Shown here: positions 24,810-37,012 of the stretch, in pieces | How the letters are laid out: each line of letters starts with the position of its first letter | Numbering within the stretch: the first letter of the stretch is position 1 | NCBI GenBank assembly: GCA_030761205.1 | Contig: JAULJL010000002.1 | Coordinates: forward strand, 20,811,010 to 20,875,009 | Length of the DNA stretch: 64,000 nucleotides | Direction: 5' to 3' | Source of the DNA: Fremontodendron californicum | Lineage: Eukaryota; Streptophyta; Magnoliopsida; Malvales; Malvaceae | Made by a program: the position numbers and the translations under genes | The notes under the pieces: model-generated | What the model was told of the DNA's origin: nothing | The model's database searches: none | What the model saw: only the letters and a program-made list of their open reading frames with translations

Positions 24810-25012
24810 AAATCGAACTCGTTCTGCTTCTCAAATGAGTCGAGCCTTGAAACCACCGTCGAGGTATTTCGTTTTGTTTTAAATCGAATTCATTCTGTTT
24901 TATCAAATAAGTCGGGCCTTGATACCACCGTCGAGGTATTTCTTTTTGTTTTAAATCGAATTCATTCTGTTTTATCAAATGAGTCGAGCCTTGAGACCGT
25001 CGTCAAGGTATT
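24810..25012 (+). repeat. 72-bp tandem repeat, three units, Ogre-like 3' UTR
   Basis: Units start AAATCGAA at 24810, 24881 and 24953 and contain GAGCCTTGA...CCGTCGAGGTATTT. The same array with four units is at 28911-29190. Because 72 is a multiple of three it translates into a repetitive open frame, which is not a gene. Confidence 0.9.
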
Positions 25013-25020
25013 TTAATCAT

Positions 25021-25340
25021 GGGTAAGACCTTCGGGGACCATTTTTAAAGACCTTCGGACACCATTTTTAAAGACCTTCGGGCACCATTTTTAAAGACCT
25101 TCGGGCACCATTTTAAAGACCTTCGGGCACCATTTTTAAGACCTTCAAGCACCATTTTAAAGACCTTCGGGCACCATTTATAAGATCTTCAGGCACCATT
25201 TTCAAAGACCTTCGGGCACCATTTTAACGACCTTCGGGCACCATCTTTAAAGACCTTCGGGCACCATTTTAAAGACCTTCGTGCACCATTTTCAAAGACT
25301 TCTGGGCCCCATTTTAAAGACCTTCAGGCATTTTTTTTTT
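25021..25340 (+). repeat. About 21-bp tandem repeat in Ogre-like 3' UTR
   Basis: About 14 to 15 copies of AAAGACCTTCGGGCACCATTT with unit length drifting between 19 and 22 bases. The block is followed by a T-rich segment and an AAATCGAACCCGTTTCC motif. It matches the array at 29195-29545. Confidence 0.92.
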
Positions 25341-25550
25341 CTTTTGAAATCGAACCCGTTTCCTTAAGACGGGTCGAGCCTTGATTAGTCAGTGAATTCA
25401 ATTTAAGGACAAAATCTTCGATTTACAGCTTTTTCAAAAAAAAAATGATGAATGCTGATGATTCAAAACCCCTTTCCCTTTCTTTCACATGCGATTTCAC
25501 TAACCATACAAAATTAGTGTTTATTTATCTCTACCTGATTCTCAGCAATA

Positions 25551-25566
25551 GCCAAAGAGGGGCAGC
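25551..25566 (+). other. Polypurine tract before the truncated LTR
   Basis: CCAAAGAGGGGCAGC directly precedes the LTR start TGTAGACACC. This is the plus-strand primer site expected at this position. Confidence 0.85.
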
Positions 25567-27347
25567 TGTAGACACCTAATTTTGTCCGGCCCCTAAATCA
25601 GGTACATTTTCTTCCTAAATTGATGTTTCAGAATGCTAAAATTCTTTTCTCATCCTGTAGGTGGTACTCTGAGGCTTAGTCTAAGAAAGCAGACAGAAAA
25701 AGTCAAATTCAAAAAAAGTAAACCTCAGAAAAAGTCAACCCAATATAAGTCAACCCTAAAAAAGTCAACTATTGAAAAAGTCAACATACTTTCAAAATCA
25801 AGATTTGAGGTTCAATTGAAAAACAGTGAAAGAATTTTGATAATCCGAGGTATACATTGAAAGATATAGTGTTCAGAAGTTGGGTTACGAGATTTAGTAG
25901 AAAAGAAACCCTAGTTCGGGAAATTTGGGGAAAAGCGCTTAAACGATCAAATTGGTTGGAATTGAAGGTCTCAAATGAAAGATAAGCACTGACTACGGGT
26001 AATGGAGAAGCTACATGGAAGAAAAACTGATAGAAAAGTCAGTTGGGAAGAAAATCGAGAATTACGATTTTTGGTGGATTTGGGTGAAATTTGGAAGAAT
26101 TACAGAAATGGCCCAAATCGGAAGATCTAAAGCCCTTAATTGATGAGTAATGATTAAACAAGGATAGCCCAAGGCTCAGTTTGAAGAAAATCTGAAAATC
26201 AGACTTGTTTTGAGCAAAACCGGGTTTTGGAGGCAAAACGGCAAAATTGGAAAATATGGGAAAAATAGCAAATGAACTCCAAAAATTTTGAAAATTTGCA
26301 AATCTCATTCTTAAATCATTTCAAAGAGATTGACGAAAGAAAATCTTGATTCGGAGTTCGTTTGCAAAATGGCCAAATATCGGGTCTCCTATGTAGTAAT
26401 TCAAACAGATAAATCCCGAAAAAATAGCAAACAGTTGCAAAAATTCTGAAAATTTGCAAATATCATTTTTAAATTATTTGGAAGAAATTGGCGAAATAAA
26501 ATCTTGATTCGGAGTTCGTTTGCAAAATGGCTAAAATCTGGGTCCCCTATGTAGTAATTCAAGCAGATAAATCCCGAAAAAATAGTAAATGAGCTCCAAA
26601 AATTATGAAAACTTCCAAATCACATTTTTAAATTACTTGGAGGAGATTGGTGAAGAAAAATCTGGATTCGGAGCTCGTTTAAAAAATGGTAAAGTTTGGG
26701 TGCATAAAAGGGGTAATTTCGGAAATAAATTCGAAATAAATAGCAAATGGACTCGAAAATTTTTGAAAACTTCGAGATTTCAATCTTTTATTATTTCAAA
26801 AGTATTGAAAAAAGAAAGTTCAAATTTGGAGTCCGTTTGCTATTTATTTAAGTTCGATGGGCAAAAAGGTCATTTCACCAAGAAAACCTAAAAGTGCAAA
26901 TTTGTAATTGAGTAAAATATGAAAGAAGAAGGAATTGCTGGGATTTTTTCTTCCCTTGGTAAGCCAACATAGAGGAGAATAAGGAAGCTTGAACAATTTA
27001 ATTCCCTAGTTACTATCAAGCCACATGCGACCACTAATACCTTGCAAATGGTCCCCCCTTCATCCAATAGCTTAGGTGCCATATAGGAAAGTTGAATGCT
27101 CCATCCAATGGCCAAATTTAAATGCCAAGATGAAATTTTTATTTGTCATAAAAGAACCCTCATCTAATGGCCAAGAATGCAAGAAAAAAGATGAGCACAA
27201 TTCATCCAAGGGTGAGCATCCATTCGGTTGAGCAAGGGAGTGCATGGGATTATCTCTTTTCATCCAATGGCTTAGGCCATCTACAAGGGGTGAGTACACA
27301 TGTTGAGGGCTGGATTTAATCTACAAGATGTCATTTTTATATTGGCC
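25567..27347 (+). repeat. Truncated Ogre-like LTR (first 1.78 kb only)
   Basis: It starts TGTAGACACCTAATTTTG and aligns with 29800-31567, including the 'CATCCAATGG' region that the 5' LTR lacks. It stops at TTGGCC, where the sequence switches to integrase. About 4.1 kb of the LTR is missing. Minus-strand and plus-strand short frames in it are chance. Confidence 0.92.
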
Positions 27348-28067
27348 ATAGACTATTTCACAAAGTGGGTGGAAGCTGCTTCTTATCCGAATGTAACGAA
27401 GTCGGTGGTATGCAGATTTGTTAAGAAGGAAATCATATGCCGATATAGATTGCCAGCAAGAATTCTTTTAGATAATGCTCTCAATCTGAATAATAAGATG
27501 ATGAGAGAAGTGCGTACTCAGTTCAAGATTTCGCATCACAATTCGGCACCTTATCGTCCGAAGATGAATGGGGCAGTAGAAGCAGCCAACAAAAACATCA
27601 AGAAGATTGTCGAGAAGATGACTGATCTGTACAAGCATTGGCATGAGAGCTTGCCCTTCGCTCTTCACACATATCGCACATCGATTCGCACATCTATAAG
27701 GGCAACGCCATTTTCTTTGGTATATGGTATGGAAGCAATGTTACCCATTGAAGTTGAGATTCTTTCACTTCGGGTTTTGATGGAGGTTGGCTTAGAAGAG
27801 GCAGAATGGGTTAGAGCTCGTTATGAACAGCTGAATCTCATCGAAGAGAAAAAATTGAAGGCAATTTGTCACGGGCAGTTGTATCAGAAAAGGATGGTTC
27901 GAGCCCATAACAAGAAGGATCCGCTAGGAAAATGGACTCCAAATTGGGAAGGACCCTATATGGTAAAAAGAGCTTTTTCTGGAGGAGCATTAATTTTAAC
28001 TCGGATGGACGGGGATGATTTTAGACATCCCGTGAATGCTGATGAACTGAAGAAGTGTTATGCTTAA
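27300..28067 (+). pseudogene. Chimeric frame: LTR-derived start fused to integrase 3' half
   Basis: An open frame of 255 codons. The first 16 or so codons come from LTR sequence and run in frame into AIDYFTKWVEAASYPN of integrase. It keeps the second and third catalytic positions (ILLDNALNLNNK, GAVEAANKNIKK) and the C-terminal domain, but lacks the zinc-binding region and the first catalytic Asp. Relative to 23265-24047 it has no frameshift at LNLNNK and no TAG, but has a 63-base in-frame deletion (21 residues between AHNKK and DPLGK). It cannot be an active integrase. It comes from a different family member than the upstream copy. Confidence 0.85.
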
Positions 28068-28910
28068 AAATATATATATATATATAGTAGTGTGATGCTA
28101 TGGACATGAGAATTCGAATGATTCCAAGTGTGGAAATGGAAATTCTATATATCTATCTCCCTTGAGAATTGCTTTTCAAAGAGAATATTCATGCTTGGTG
28201 TGATAAATGGCCATCTTCCATATTCTCTTCACTAAGAAGAAATTATCCCTAGTCACCCCTTTGAGCCTTAGGAATTATTTCTTTCGTTGAACCTTGATCA
28301 AGGATCACCCTCTACATTGGAGGGCAAATACGAGGAAAAATAATAAAAAATCATGGCAAAAAAGAGAGCCATTGGAAAATGTGAAATCAAAGAATGGCAA
28401 ATGAAAGCCAGCAATGCAAAAAAAAAAAAGTCCAAAAAGGGGACAAATGTCTCAAGAATGAATTCTCCTCAGGAAATGATCCTTGATCCAATTACCCTTA
28501 AACACATTTTGGGCCTATTTTATCCTTTCCTTCTAAACCCGAACCTTGGCCTATATTACGTACTTTAAAAGTCCATTTTGATCAAGCATGGGTTTTTAAC
28601 TTGAAAGGTTTTTCTCAAAATTCATCCCATCTTTTGAATTGACATTTTTACCTTGGAAGCATTTAGAATTCTCTAATGCATGGTAGAATACAAAAAAAAA
28701 AAAAAAAAATATAAAAAACATATAAGCATTTGAAGACTCCATCATGAAGTGAGATAATCTATGAACCTCAAAGAAACCATGGATTAGAAATCATGACACA
28801 ATCATTTGACTGCATTCATCCTCAGGAAACATATAAGCAGTTGCTAAGCATGTCATTCTCATCATTGCATTTAGCTAACATTGCTGGAATCAAGAAAACT
28901 TTGGCTTCCC
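28068..28910 (+). other. Second copy of the Ogre-like 3' UTR, proximal part
   Basis: Non-coding. It aligns with 24048-24809, with small insertions such as the extra segment near 28460-28525 and an A-run at 28692-28709. Confidence 0.6.
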
Positions 28911-29190
28911 AAATCGAACTCGTTCTGCTTCTCAAATGAGTCGAGCCTTGAGACCACAGTCGAGGTATTTCCTTTTGTTTTAAATCGAATTCATTCTATT
29001 TTATCAAATGAGTCGGGCCTTGAGACCATCGTCGAGGTATTTCCTTTTGTTTTAAATCGAATTCTTTCTGTTTTATCAAATGAGTCAGGCCTTGGGACCA
29101 CCGTCGAGGTATTTCCTTTTGTTTTAAATCGAATTCATTCTGTTTTATCAAATGATTCGAGCCTTGAGACCGTCGTCAAGGTATTTTAAT
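28911..29190 (+). repeat. 72-bp tandem repeat, four units
   Basis: Units start at 28911, 28982, 29054 and 29126. There is one more unit than in the upstream copy, so the array changes number between family members. Confidence 0.9.
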
Positions 29191-29194
29191 CACA

Positions 29195-29545
29195 GGTAAG
29201 ACCTTCGGGGACCATTTTTAAAGACGTTCGAGAGCCATTTTAAAGACCTTCGGGTACCATTTTTAAAGACTTTTGGGCACCATTTTTAAAGACTTTCGGG
29301 CACCATTTTTAAGACCTTCGGGCACCATTTTAAAGACCTTCAGGCACCATTATAAGACCTTCGAGCACCATCTTTAAAGATCTTCGGGCACCATTTTAAA
29401 GACCTTCGGGCACCATTTTTGATGACCTTCAGGCACCATTTTAAAGACCTTCGTGCACCATTTTTAAAGACCTCTAGGCACCATTTTAAAGACCTTCAGG
29501 AACTGTTTTTAAGACCTTCGGGCACCATTTTTAAGACCTTCGAGT
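29195..29545 (+). repeat. About 21-bp tandem repeat, second copy
   Basis: About 16 degenerate copies of the AAAGACCTTCGGGCACCATTT unit, matching 25021-25340 with different unit order and number. Confidence 0.92.
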
Positions 29546-29783
29546 TATTTTTTTCTTTTGAAATCGAACCCGTTTCCTTAAGACGGGTCGAGCCTTGATT
29601 AGTCAGGGAATTCAGTTTAAGGACAAAATCTTCAATTTACAGCTTTTTTCATAAAAAAAAAAATTGATGAATGATGAATAATGATGATTGAAAACCCCTT
29701 TCCCTTTCCTTCACATGTGATTTCACTAAACGTACAAAATTAGTGTTTGTTTATCTTTGCCTGATTCCTGATTATCAGCAATA

Positions 29784-29799
29784 GCCAAAGAGGGGCAAC
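29784..29799 (+). other. Polypurine tract before the 3' LTR
   Basis: GCCAAAGAGGGGCAAC lies immediately before TGTAGACACC at 29800. Confidence 0.85.
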
Positions 29800-32700
29800 T
29801 GTAGACACCTAATTTTGTCCGGACAACTAAATCAGGTACATTTTCTTCCTAAATTGATGTTTCAGAATGCTAAAAGGCATTTCTCATCCTGCAGGTGGTA
29901 CTCCGAGGCTTAATCTAAGAAAGCAGACAAAAAAAGTCAAACTCAAAAAAAGTGAACCTCAGAAAAAGTCAACACAAAAAAGTCAACGCCAAAAAAGTCA
30001 ACTACTAAAAAAGTCAACATACTTTCACAATCAAGATTTGAGGTTCAATTGAAAAACAATGAAAAAATTTTGATAATCCGAGGTATACATTGAAAGATAT
30101 GGAGTTCGGAAGTTGGGTTACGAGATTTAGTAGAAAAAAAAAACCCTAGTTCAGGAAATTTGAGAAAAAGTGCTTAAACGATCAAATTGGTAGGAATTGA
30201 AGGTCTCAAATGAAAGATAAGCACTGACCACGCGTAATGGAGAAGCTACATGAAGAAAAGCTGATAGAAAAGTCAATTCGGAAGAAAACCGAGTATTAGG
30301 GTTTTTGGTGAAACTTGGAAAATTACAGATATGGCCAAAATTGGAAGATCTAAAGCCCTTAATTGATGAGAAATGATTAAACAAGGATAGCCCAAGGCTC
30401 AGTTTGAAGAAAATCTAAAAATCGAACTTGTTTTGAGCAAAACCGGGTTTTGGATGCAAAAAGGCAAAATTGGAAAATATGGGAAAAATAGCAAATGAAC
30501 TCCAAAAATTCTGAAAATTTGCAAATATCATTCTTAAATCATTTCAAAGAGATTGGGAAAAGAAAATCTTGATTCGGAGTTCGTTTGCAAAATGGCCAAA
30601 TACTGGGTCTCCTATGTAGTAATTCAAACAGATAAATCCTGAAAAAATAGCAAACGAGTTCCAAAAATTCTGAAAATTTGTAAATATCGTTTTTAAATTA
30701 TTCGGAAGAGATTGGTGAGAGAAAATCTTGATTCGAAGTTTGTTTGCAAAATGGCTAAAATTTGGGTCCCCTATGGAGTAATTAAAGCAGATAAATCCCA
30801 AAAAAAAATAGTAAATGAGCTCCAAAAATTATGAAAATTTCTTTATCATATTTTTAAATTATTTGGAAGATATTGGTGACTAAAAATCTAGATTCGGAGC
30901 TCATTTAAAAAATGGTAAAGTTCGGGTGCATAAAAGGGGTAATTTCGGAAATAAATCCGAAATAAATAGCAAATGGTCTCGGAAAATTTTGAAAACTTCC
31001 AGAATTCAATTTTTTATTATTTCAGAATTATTGAAAAAAGAAAGTTCAAATTTGGAGTCCGTTTGCTATTTATTTAAGTTCGAGGGGCAAAAAGGTCATT
31101 TCTCCAAGGAAACCAAAAAGAGCAAATTTGTAATTGAAGAAAATATGAAAGAAGAAGGAATTGCTAGGATTTTTTATTCCCTTGGTCAGCCAACATAGAG
31201 GAGAAGAAGAAAGCTTGAACAATTTAATTCCCTAGTTACTATCAAGCCACATGCTACCACTAATACCTTGCAAATGGTCCCCCCTTCATCCAATGGCTTA
31301 GGTGCCTTATAAGAAAGTTGAATGCACCATCCAATGGCCAAATTTAAATGCCAAGATGAAATTTTTATTTGTCATAAAAGAACCCTAATCTAATGTCCAA
31401 GAATGGAAGAAAAAAGATGAGCACAATTCATCCAAGAGTGAGCATCCGGTTGAGCAAAGGAGTGCATGGGATTATCTCTTTTCATCCAATGGCTTAGGCC
31501 ATCTACAAGGGATGAGTACACATGTCGAGGGCTGGATTTAATCTACAAGATGTCATTTTTATGTTGGCCTCATCCAATGACCAAGAGTGGAAGAGCACAA
31601 CTCATCCAAGGGTAGGCACTCAAGAGGGGCAAGCAAGGGAGTGCATGGGATTGGTCCTCTTTTTCATCTAAGGGCTAAGGTTACTATAAGGGCTGAGTAC
31701 ACATCTTAAGGGCTGCTATAAATTGGAAAGATGACCTTTTATGTTGTCATCAAAAGAACTTAAAATAAAGGCCAAGATTGGAGGAGAAAAAATGCAATTC
31801 CCATCCAAGGGTTAGAGGGCCATTCGGCCAAGGCTAAAGGGAGGGGGTGATTTCATTTTTTGAGAGGTTTTTTGGCTGGAAATAGTAGCTAATTTGGCAA
31901 ATAAAAAGATTTTGAAAGAAAGAAAAAAAAATTCAATAGAGAGCTTGAAGGTATTTATCTCTACCAAGCTCTAGCATAACTTTCTTCTTGATTTCTATGG
32001 TGTTTTCTTGATTTTCTATCTTGTTTTCCTACTACATTTTTCATAGAATAAAGTTTTTTAATGTTTATTTATGTTTTCATCTCTTCTTCTTCATTAAAAT
32101 GGTGGAAAACAAATTTATTTTTTATGGTTTCATGCTATGGCCGAATACGGCACATTTACTTGCCTTGTTTTTTTCTTTTTTTTTTCTTCCTTGCATGTTG
32201 TTGTGAAAAATGATTTTTACAAGGTTTTTAGAGTATTCTAAGGTTCTGATTTTTTACAAAATATGAAGCAGAAAGGTTGAAATGGCTATATGATATTGGC
32301 TAGACCAAGTGACCATGGTTAGGAGAGAGGCTATGCCTATTTTTACCTACCATGAAGCTCACCTTATTTTCTGTTTTGCATGGTTTATTTTCTATTTTAT
32401 TGAGATGGAAAGGCTTCATGATCTTGGCAAGACCAAGTGATTATGGTTAGGTCAGAGGCTATGCCAATTTGATAGCAACCATGGAGCTTAACTTTCCTTG
32501 TTTTACTTACTAGTTTTTCTTGTTATTTGTTTTGCATGTCTATGTTAAATCTTTTATATATATGTTCTTTACATTATTTTCTATGCTATATTTACTTATA
32601 TATTTCATTTCCATGCTTGATATGATATCCTTGCATATTCAGCCATTGTTGTTCATATGCTCATGTTGTTCATTTTTTTCATGCCTTATGCCTTACATGT

Positions 32701-35700
32701 TTGCATTTTCTTTATTTTGTTCCATGACCATTCGGCAACTTGATTTTTGTATGCCTTGCATGTGCATTTTCCTTTTGCTTCTTAACTTTTTTGCATCTCC
32801 ATGCCATGAACTTGTACATTTTGATTTTAGTATGCCATGTGATTATGAAAATACTATGATAAAATGCCATCATTTTTTTTATTGACCATTCGGTACTTCA
32901 CTTTTTGTTTGCCTTACATGTGTATTTTCCTTTTGTTTATTAACTTGCTTGCATTTCTATGCCATGAGCTTGTGCATTTTGATTTTAGTATGATATATGC
33001 TTATGAAAATGTCATGACATTATGCATCTTAATATGATTTGTCATGTACTTGTGTCATTTAGGATTGCATTAGAGTCTCATGTGATCATTTGGCCTCTTC
33101 ATGCATCCCTTGCCTTGTCATGCATTTGCATTTTGTTTAGGTAACATGCTTTGCATTATCATATCTTGAAATTGTGAATTATTTTCTATTTGTTCCAGCA
33201 TTGACAATAGTTTCATGGGTCATTGTATGTTCATAGTATTGCTATTAATGTTCATTACATTTTAGGTCTAGGCCATATTGGTATTGCCATGCATATTGAA
33301 TCTTAAATCACATTGGTATTGTCATGCATTACTATGCTATTTAGCTCTTAGGTTACATTAGCATTTTCATTCATATTCATAACAAATTAGGTCCAAATCA
33401 TATTTGCATTATCAAGCATTGCATGCATATTGAGTTAGGATAGCATTTATTGTCATACAAATTCATGCTAGGCATTTAGGTTGTTTGGAATTGTCAAGCA
33501 TTTCCTTTACCATTTAGACCTTTAGACCATGCATTTCATATATTTCATTTGCTGTATGTTCATGCATCCCATGTCATTGCCACTTGATTTATGCTTTAGG
33601 CCAATTAATGACTCAAAGTCATGCCCTCTTGAGCATTCTTGTGGAAAATTAAGGAATTGTTAACTTGATTATTCTAACTTTGTGATTTTTTTACTTAGCC
33701 AATTTTTGTACAAGGTTTTTAAATGTTTATCTACTGTCATTAGGTCTTCAGGATGATCTCCAACAATTTTTTCTTTGATTTTTGAATTAATTTATAAAAG
33801 GCAAAAAATGTATTTTGAGAAAACAGTTTTTTTTCACCTAGTACTCGAACATCTCCGATTTTTCTTGGCAGTCATCTTTAGTCAAAAAATTAAGCCAATT
33901 TTTTTCGTGTATTTTTACATGTTCAAAGTCTCCAGAATTTTTTTTTAGATTTTTTTGAATTTTTAAAAATAGTATAAAAAATCGTTTGGGAAAACCGGAC
34001 AGTAGAGGCAGATTTGAAATCAAAAGAGGAATAATGGTTGAATTTGGCTAAGGCATTTAGAGGGGGTTGGTTAGAAGATTTAGCTACTATCTTAGGATAG
34101 TTTCTAAGCCTTTTTAAACTTAAAAAATGATTTTATAAATCTCGTGTTAAGGGTAGTTAAGTCCAGGATTTTAAACTTAGGAAATTAGAGCCATTTTAAA
34201 AGGGTTTGGTAAGGGTTTTAATTTTTATTCAAGTTTTCCTCAAAATTGTTTTCAAACAATCACAAAGTTTAGTTTTTTTTTTTAGAAAATATAATTTGAC
34301 ATATTTTCCTAAGGTAACCGGATATCTTTTTAGATATACAGATTTCTTTATTTAGAGGAAAAAAATACATTTTCATGCATTGCATTTTCCATGTTCATGC
34401 ATTTTATTTAATTGTGTGATTTTTGCTATGATATTTTCCATGGTATTATTATTATTTTAATTCACATTTTATAATCTTATATTTGTTTGTCATATGATTT
34501 TTAATGTTTCATGATATCTTATGCTTTTTATTTAGTTATTTTTGTCATATTGTTTAGCATATACTATGTTCATGCATTATTATTTTTATTTTCATTTACA
34601 TGCATATTATATGTTAGTATTATTTTAATTTCATGTCATTTCTTGTCATTTAGATCATATTCCATGTCATTTAGGTTATTTCATTTAAAATACGCCATGT
34701 CATTTAAAATACGCCATATCATTTAGAATTGCCATGTTATTTAAATTATTTTATCTCATTTAGAATATACCATGATACTTAGGATTTTTCAATTTTACCT
34801 AGAATATACTATGTCATTTAAATTATGTCATATCATTTAGGTTGCATTATATTATCTAGAATTTGCCATGTCATTTTATTTATTTCATACATGTTCATGT
34901 TCAAATTTTTAAATGTTTTGAAAAAGACAATGATTTTCAATAAAAAAATAAAGATATTCCCGAGTTAAAATAATTGATGAGTTCTCTACCGGGTTTGCTG
35001 GAGGGAATGTCATCAATTATCATTAATAAAGGAATAACTTTCTTTCAAAAAACAAGAATGATCTGGAAAGTTTTCCAAATGAATAAAAATTTCTATATTT
35101 TGCCAATTTTGTCGAGGAATGTAGGAAATTTTGAATTAATAAATTATGGATCATTTTCAATTAAAAATGGAATTATTTTTCTTAAAATTGGGAATTAACT
35201 TGAAATACTAAATTAAAACCGACCTTTTTATCGGGACTTAAAATAACACACGATTAATAAGGTACCGTTTTATACGAGCGTTGTGGGGGTGCTAATCCTT
35301 CCCCGCACGTAACCGACTCCCGAACCCGCTTCTTTGATTTCTCCGGTTTATAACGCAGACTTGAAATTGGTTTTAAAAAAGTTTTAATTAATTCTAAAAT
35401 GTTTTATACAACTGGTTTTAATAGGTGGCCGATCACACCTAGCTAAAAAAGATTGGTGGCGACTCCATGTATTTTTACGAGGCCATTTTCATACCCTCGA
35501 CTATTTATTTTATTTCTAGAGGAATTAAGTCGTCTTTTCCTCTGCTCCTGTTTCCCCCTCACTTCCCCGCGATCGAGATCACGTATCGACACCTTCATTT
35601 TTCTAGAGGAATTAAGTCGACTTTTTCTCGTTTTTTTTAATGTCACGCTTAACGAATAAAACTGTCTCGCGATGAGACTTGTCGTTAATTTTTAGGTTGC

Positions 35701-35704
35701 GACA
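29800..35704 (+). repeat. Ogre-like 3' LTR (5905 bp)
   Basis: It starts TGTAGACACC and ends GTTGCGACA at 35704. It contains the 158-bp subrepeats (30490-31090), a segment of diverged 'CATCCAATGGC...AAG' repeats (31250-31660) absent from the 5' LTR, and the same downstream blocks as the other copies. No gene is supported within it. Confidence 0.92.
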
Positions 35705-37012
35705 AAGACATAAGCTCGGATTGTTCAACTAAGGTTATGTTTCACTTTGCAATTATCGAAAACTTGACCATAATCATTAATCACAAATTGCCACTTATGA
35801 ATAGGAATCAAGACAATAACGGATGAAGACTCCTAAGCTAGCATTAGATAATTATCAAGATATATCTAGTTGTACACCTAAACAAATCAAGACAATATCA
35901 TGAACAATTTTAATGGAAGAACATAAGCAACTTTGATAGAAAACTAATGATAGATAGAATCTGAAAATCAATTTCAAAATATGTCTAACGCTTTGAAATC
36001 ACCCTTAACCAAAAGAAAACTTTAGCCTAACATAGGCATTTTAAACATAAGCATGAAATTAAAGAGAAAACAAGAAGAAAACTAAAGAAAGAAAGAAGAA
36101 GAAGAAGAATATTAATTATTAAGCTTCTGGTTCTCTCAAACTCTCTCAAACAAAGAAGAAAATAGAAACTAAAAGCTTGTAGAATGGTAGAGATCAGCTC
36201 CCCCTTGTTCTCTATTTATAGTCAAACTTTAGGGCATCCCATAGGTGACTTGTGGCTGACTCCCTTTAATTAATGCTGACTTGGGACTTTCTTTCCTTGC
36301 AAGGAAAGGTGGTGGTTGACTTAAGGTTTTTAAGGAAAGAAATAATACTTGTTAGCCAAGGTTTAATTACCGAAGGAAAGAAAGGGTTACCTGCAGCCAA
36401 AAGACTCTTAAACAAGAAAAGATGCTTTACTTGCAGCCAAAGCATGTAGAAATAAAAAAAGTCATAGCTGATTTAAATCTCCTACTTTGACAAGGATTAG
36501 CTTTAAGGAAAGATTCTTGCAATCAATGCAATTAATGCAAGATTACAAAGGTGACAACCACTAATCCTACTTTGACAAGGATAAACATAAATGTCAGCTA
36601 GGGTATTAATCATAGGACAAATTAAGGCAGCCACATTGTTTAAATACAAGGGGTGGCGACTACACTTTTTGTAGGTCTAAAAACTTTTCTCGCTAGGGCT
36701 TATTTGGCCATGGGAGTGGGTTTTCCAACTAGGCTTTTAGGGATAAAGGGTGTATGATCAGCCATTAGTTTATTTATGGAAGGTTTAGGTTAGGTCTAGC
36801 CACATAGTGTCTCCTTGATGGACAGTCAATTTTCCTTTGTCCTTGAAGTTTCTTTTCTTATCCAAATTCACTCTTTTCAACTCCATAACAATCCTTATCT
36901 TCCAAAATACCTACAAAACACAAACCATAGTAAACTATCAAGGATTCCAAGGAACTAAGCATAAAATATAAGGAATTGATATATGAAAATACATGAATTT
37001 AAGCACTTATCA
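35705..37012 (-). repeat. Element B 5' LTR, part 2 of 2
   Basis: This resumes the LTR interrupted at 7277 and ends AAGCACTTATCA at 37012, so the LTR on the minus strand runs TGATAAGTGC to GTGCATCA. The total is about 1.8 kb without the target duplication. It is followed by GTTCT (37013-37017), the expected but uncheckable target duplication. A/G-rich text at 36060-36180 is LTR sequence; I see no gene. Confidence 0.75.

Larger units (their letters stand above)
7278..35704 (+). mobile_element. Composite Ogre/Tat-like Ty3/gypsy element, 28.4 kb
   Basis: Outer LTRs begin TGTAGACACC and end GTTGCGACA. The interior starts with a tRNA-Arg-type PBS. The domain order is ORF1, gag, protease, G-patch, intron, RT, RNase H, second RNase H, integrase, tandem-repeat 3' UTR and PPT, which is the arrangement known for Ogre elements. 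The structure is abnormal after 25566: a truncated LTR (25567-27347) joins directly to integrase sequence (from 27343), followed by a second 3' UTR and then a full LTR. The coding region holds several stops and frameshifts, and a solo LTR is inserted at 18898-20001. It inserted in the LTR of element B. Confidence 0.88.

Noticed and set aside
24780..25016. Open frame of about 78 codons with repeated 'VLNRIHSVLSNES'
   Set aside because: It is translation of the 72-bp tandem repeat; the same applies to 28881-29189.
25021..25340. Short regular repeats resembling a CRISPR array
   Set aside because: Units are contiguous 21-mers without unique spacers, in a plant retroelement 3' UTR.
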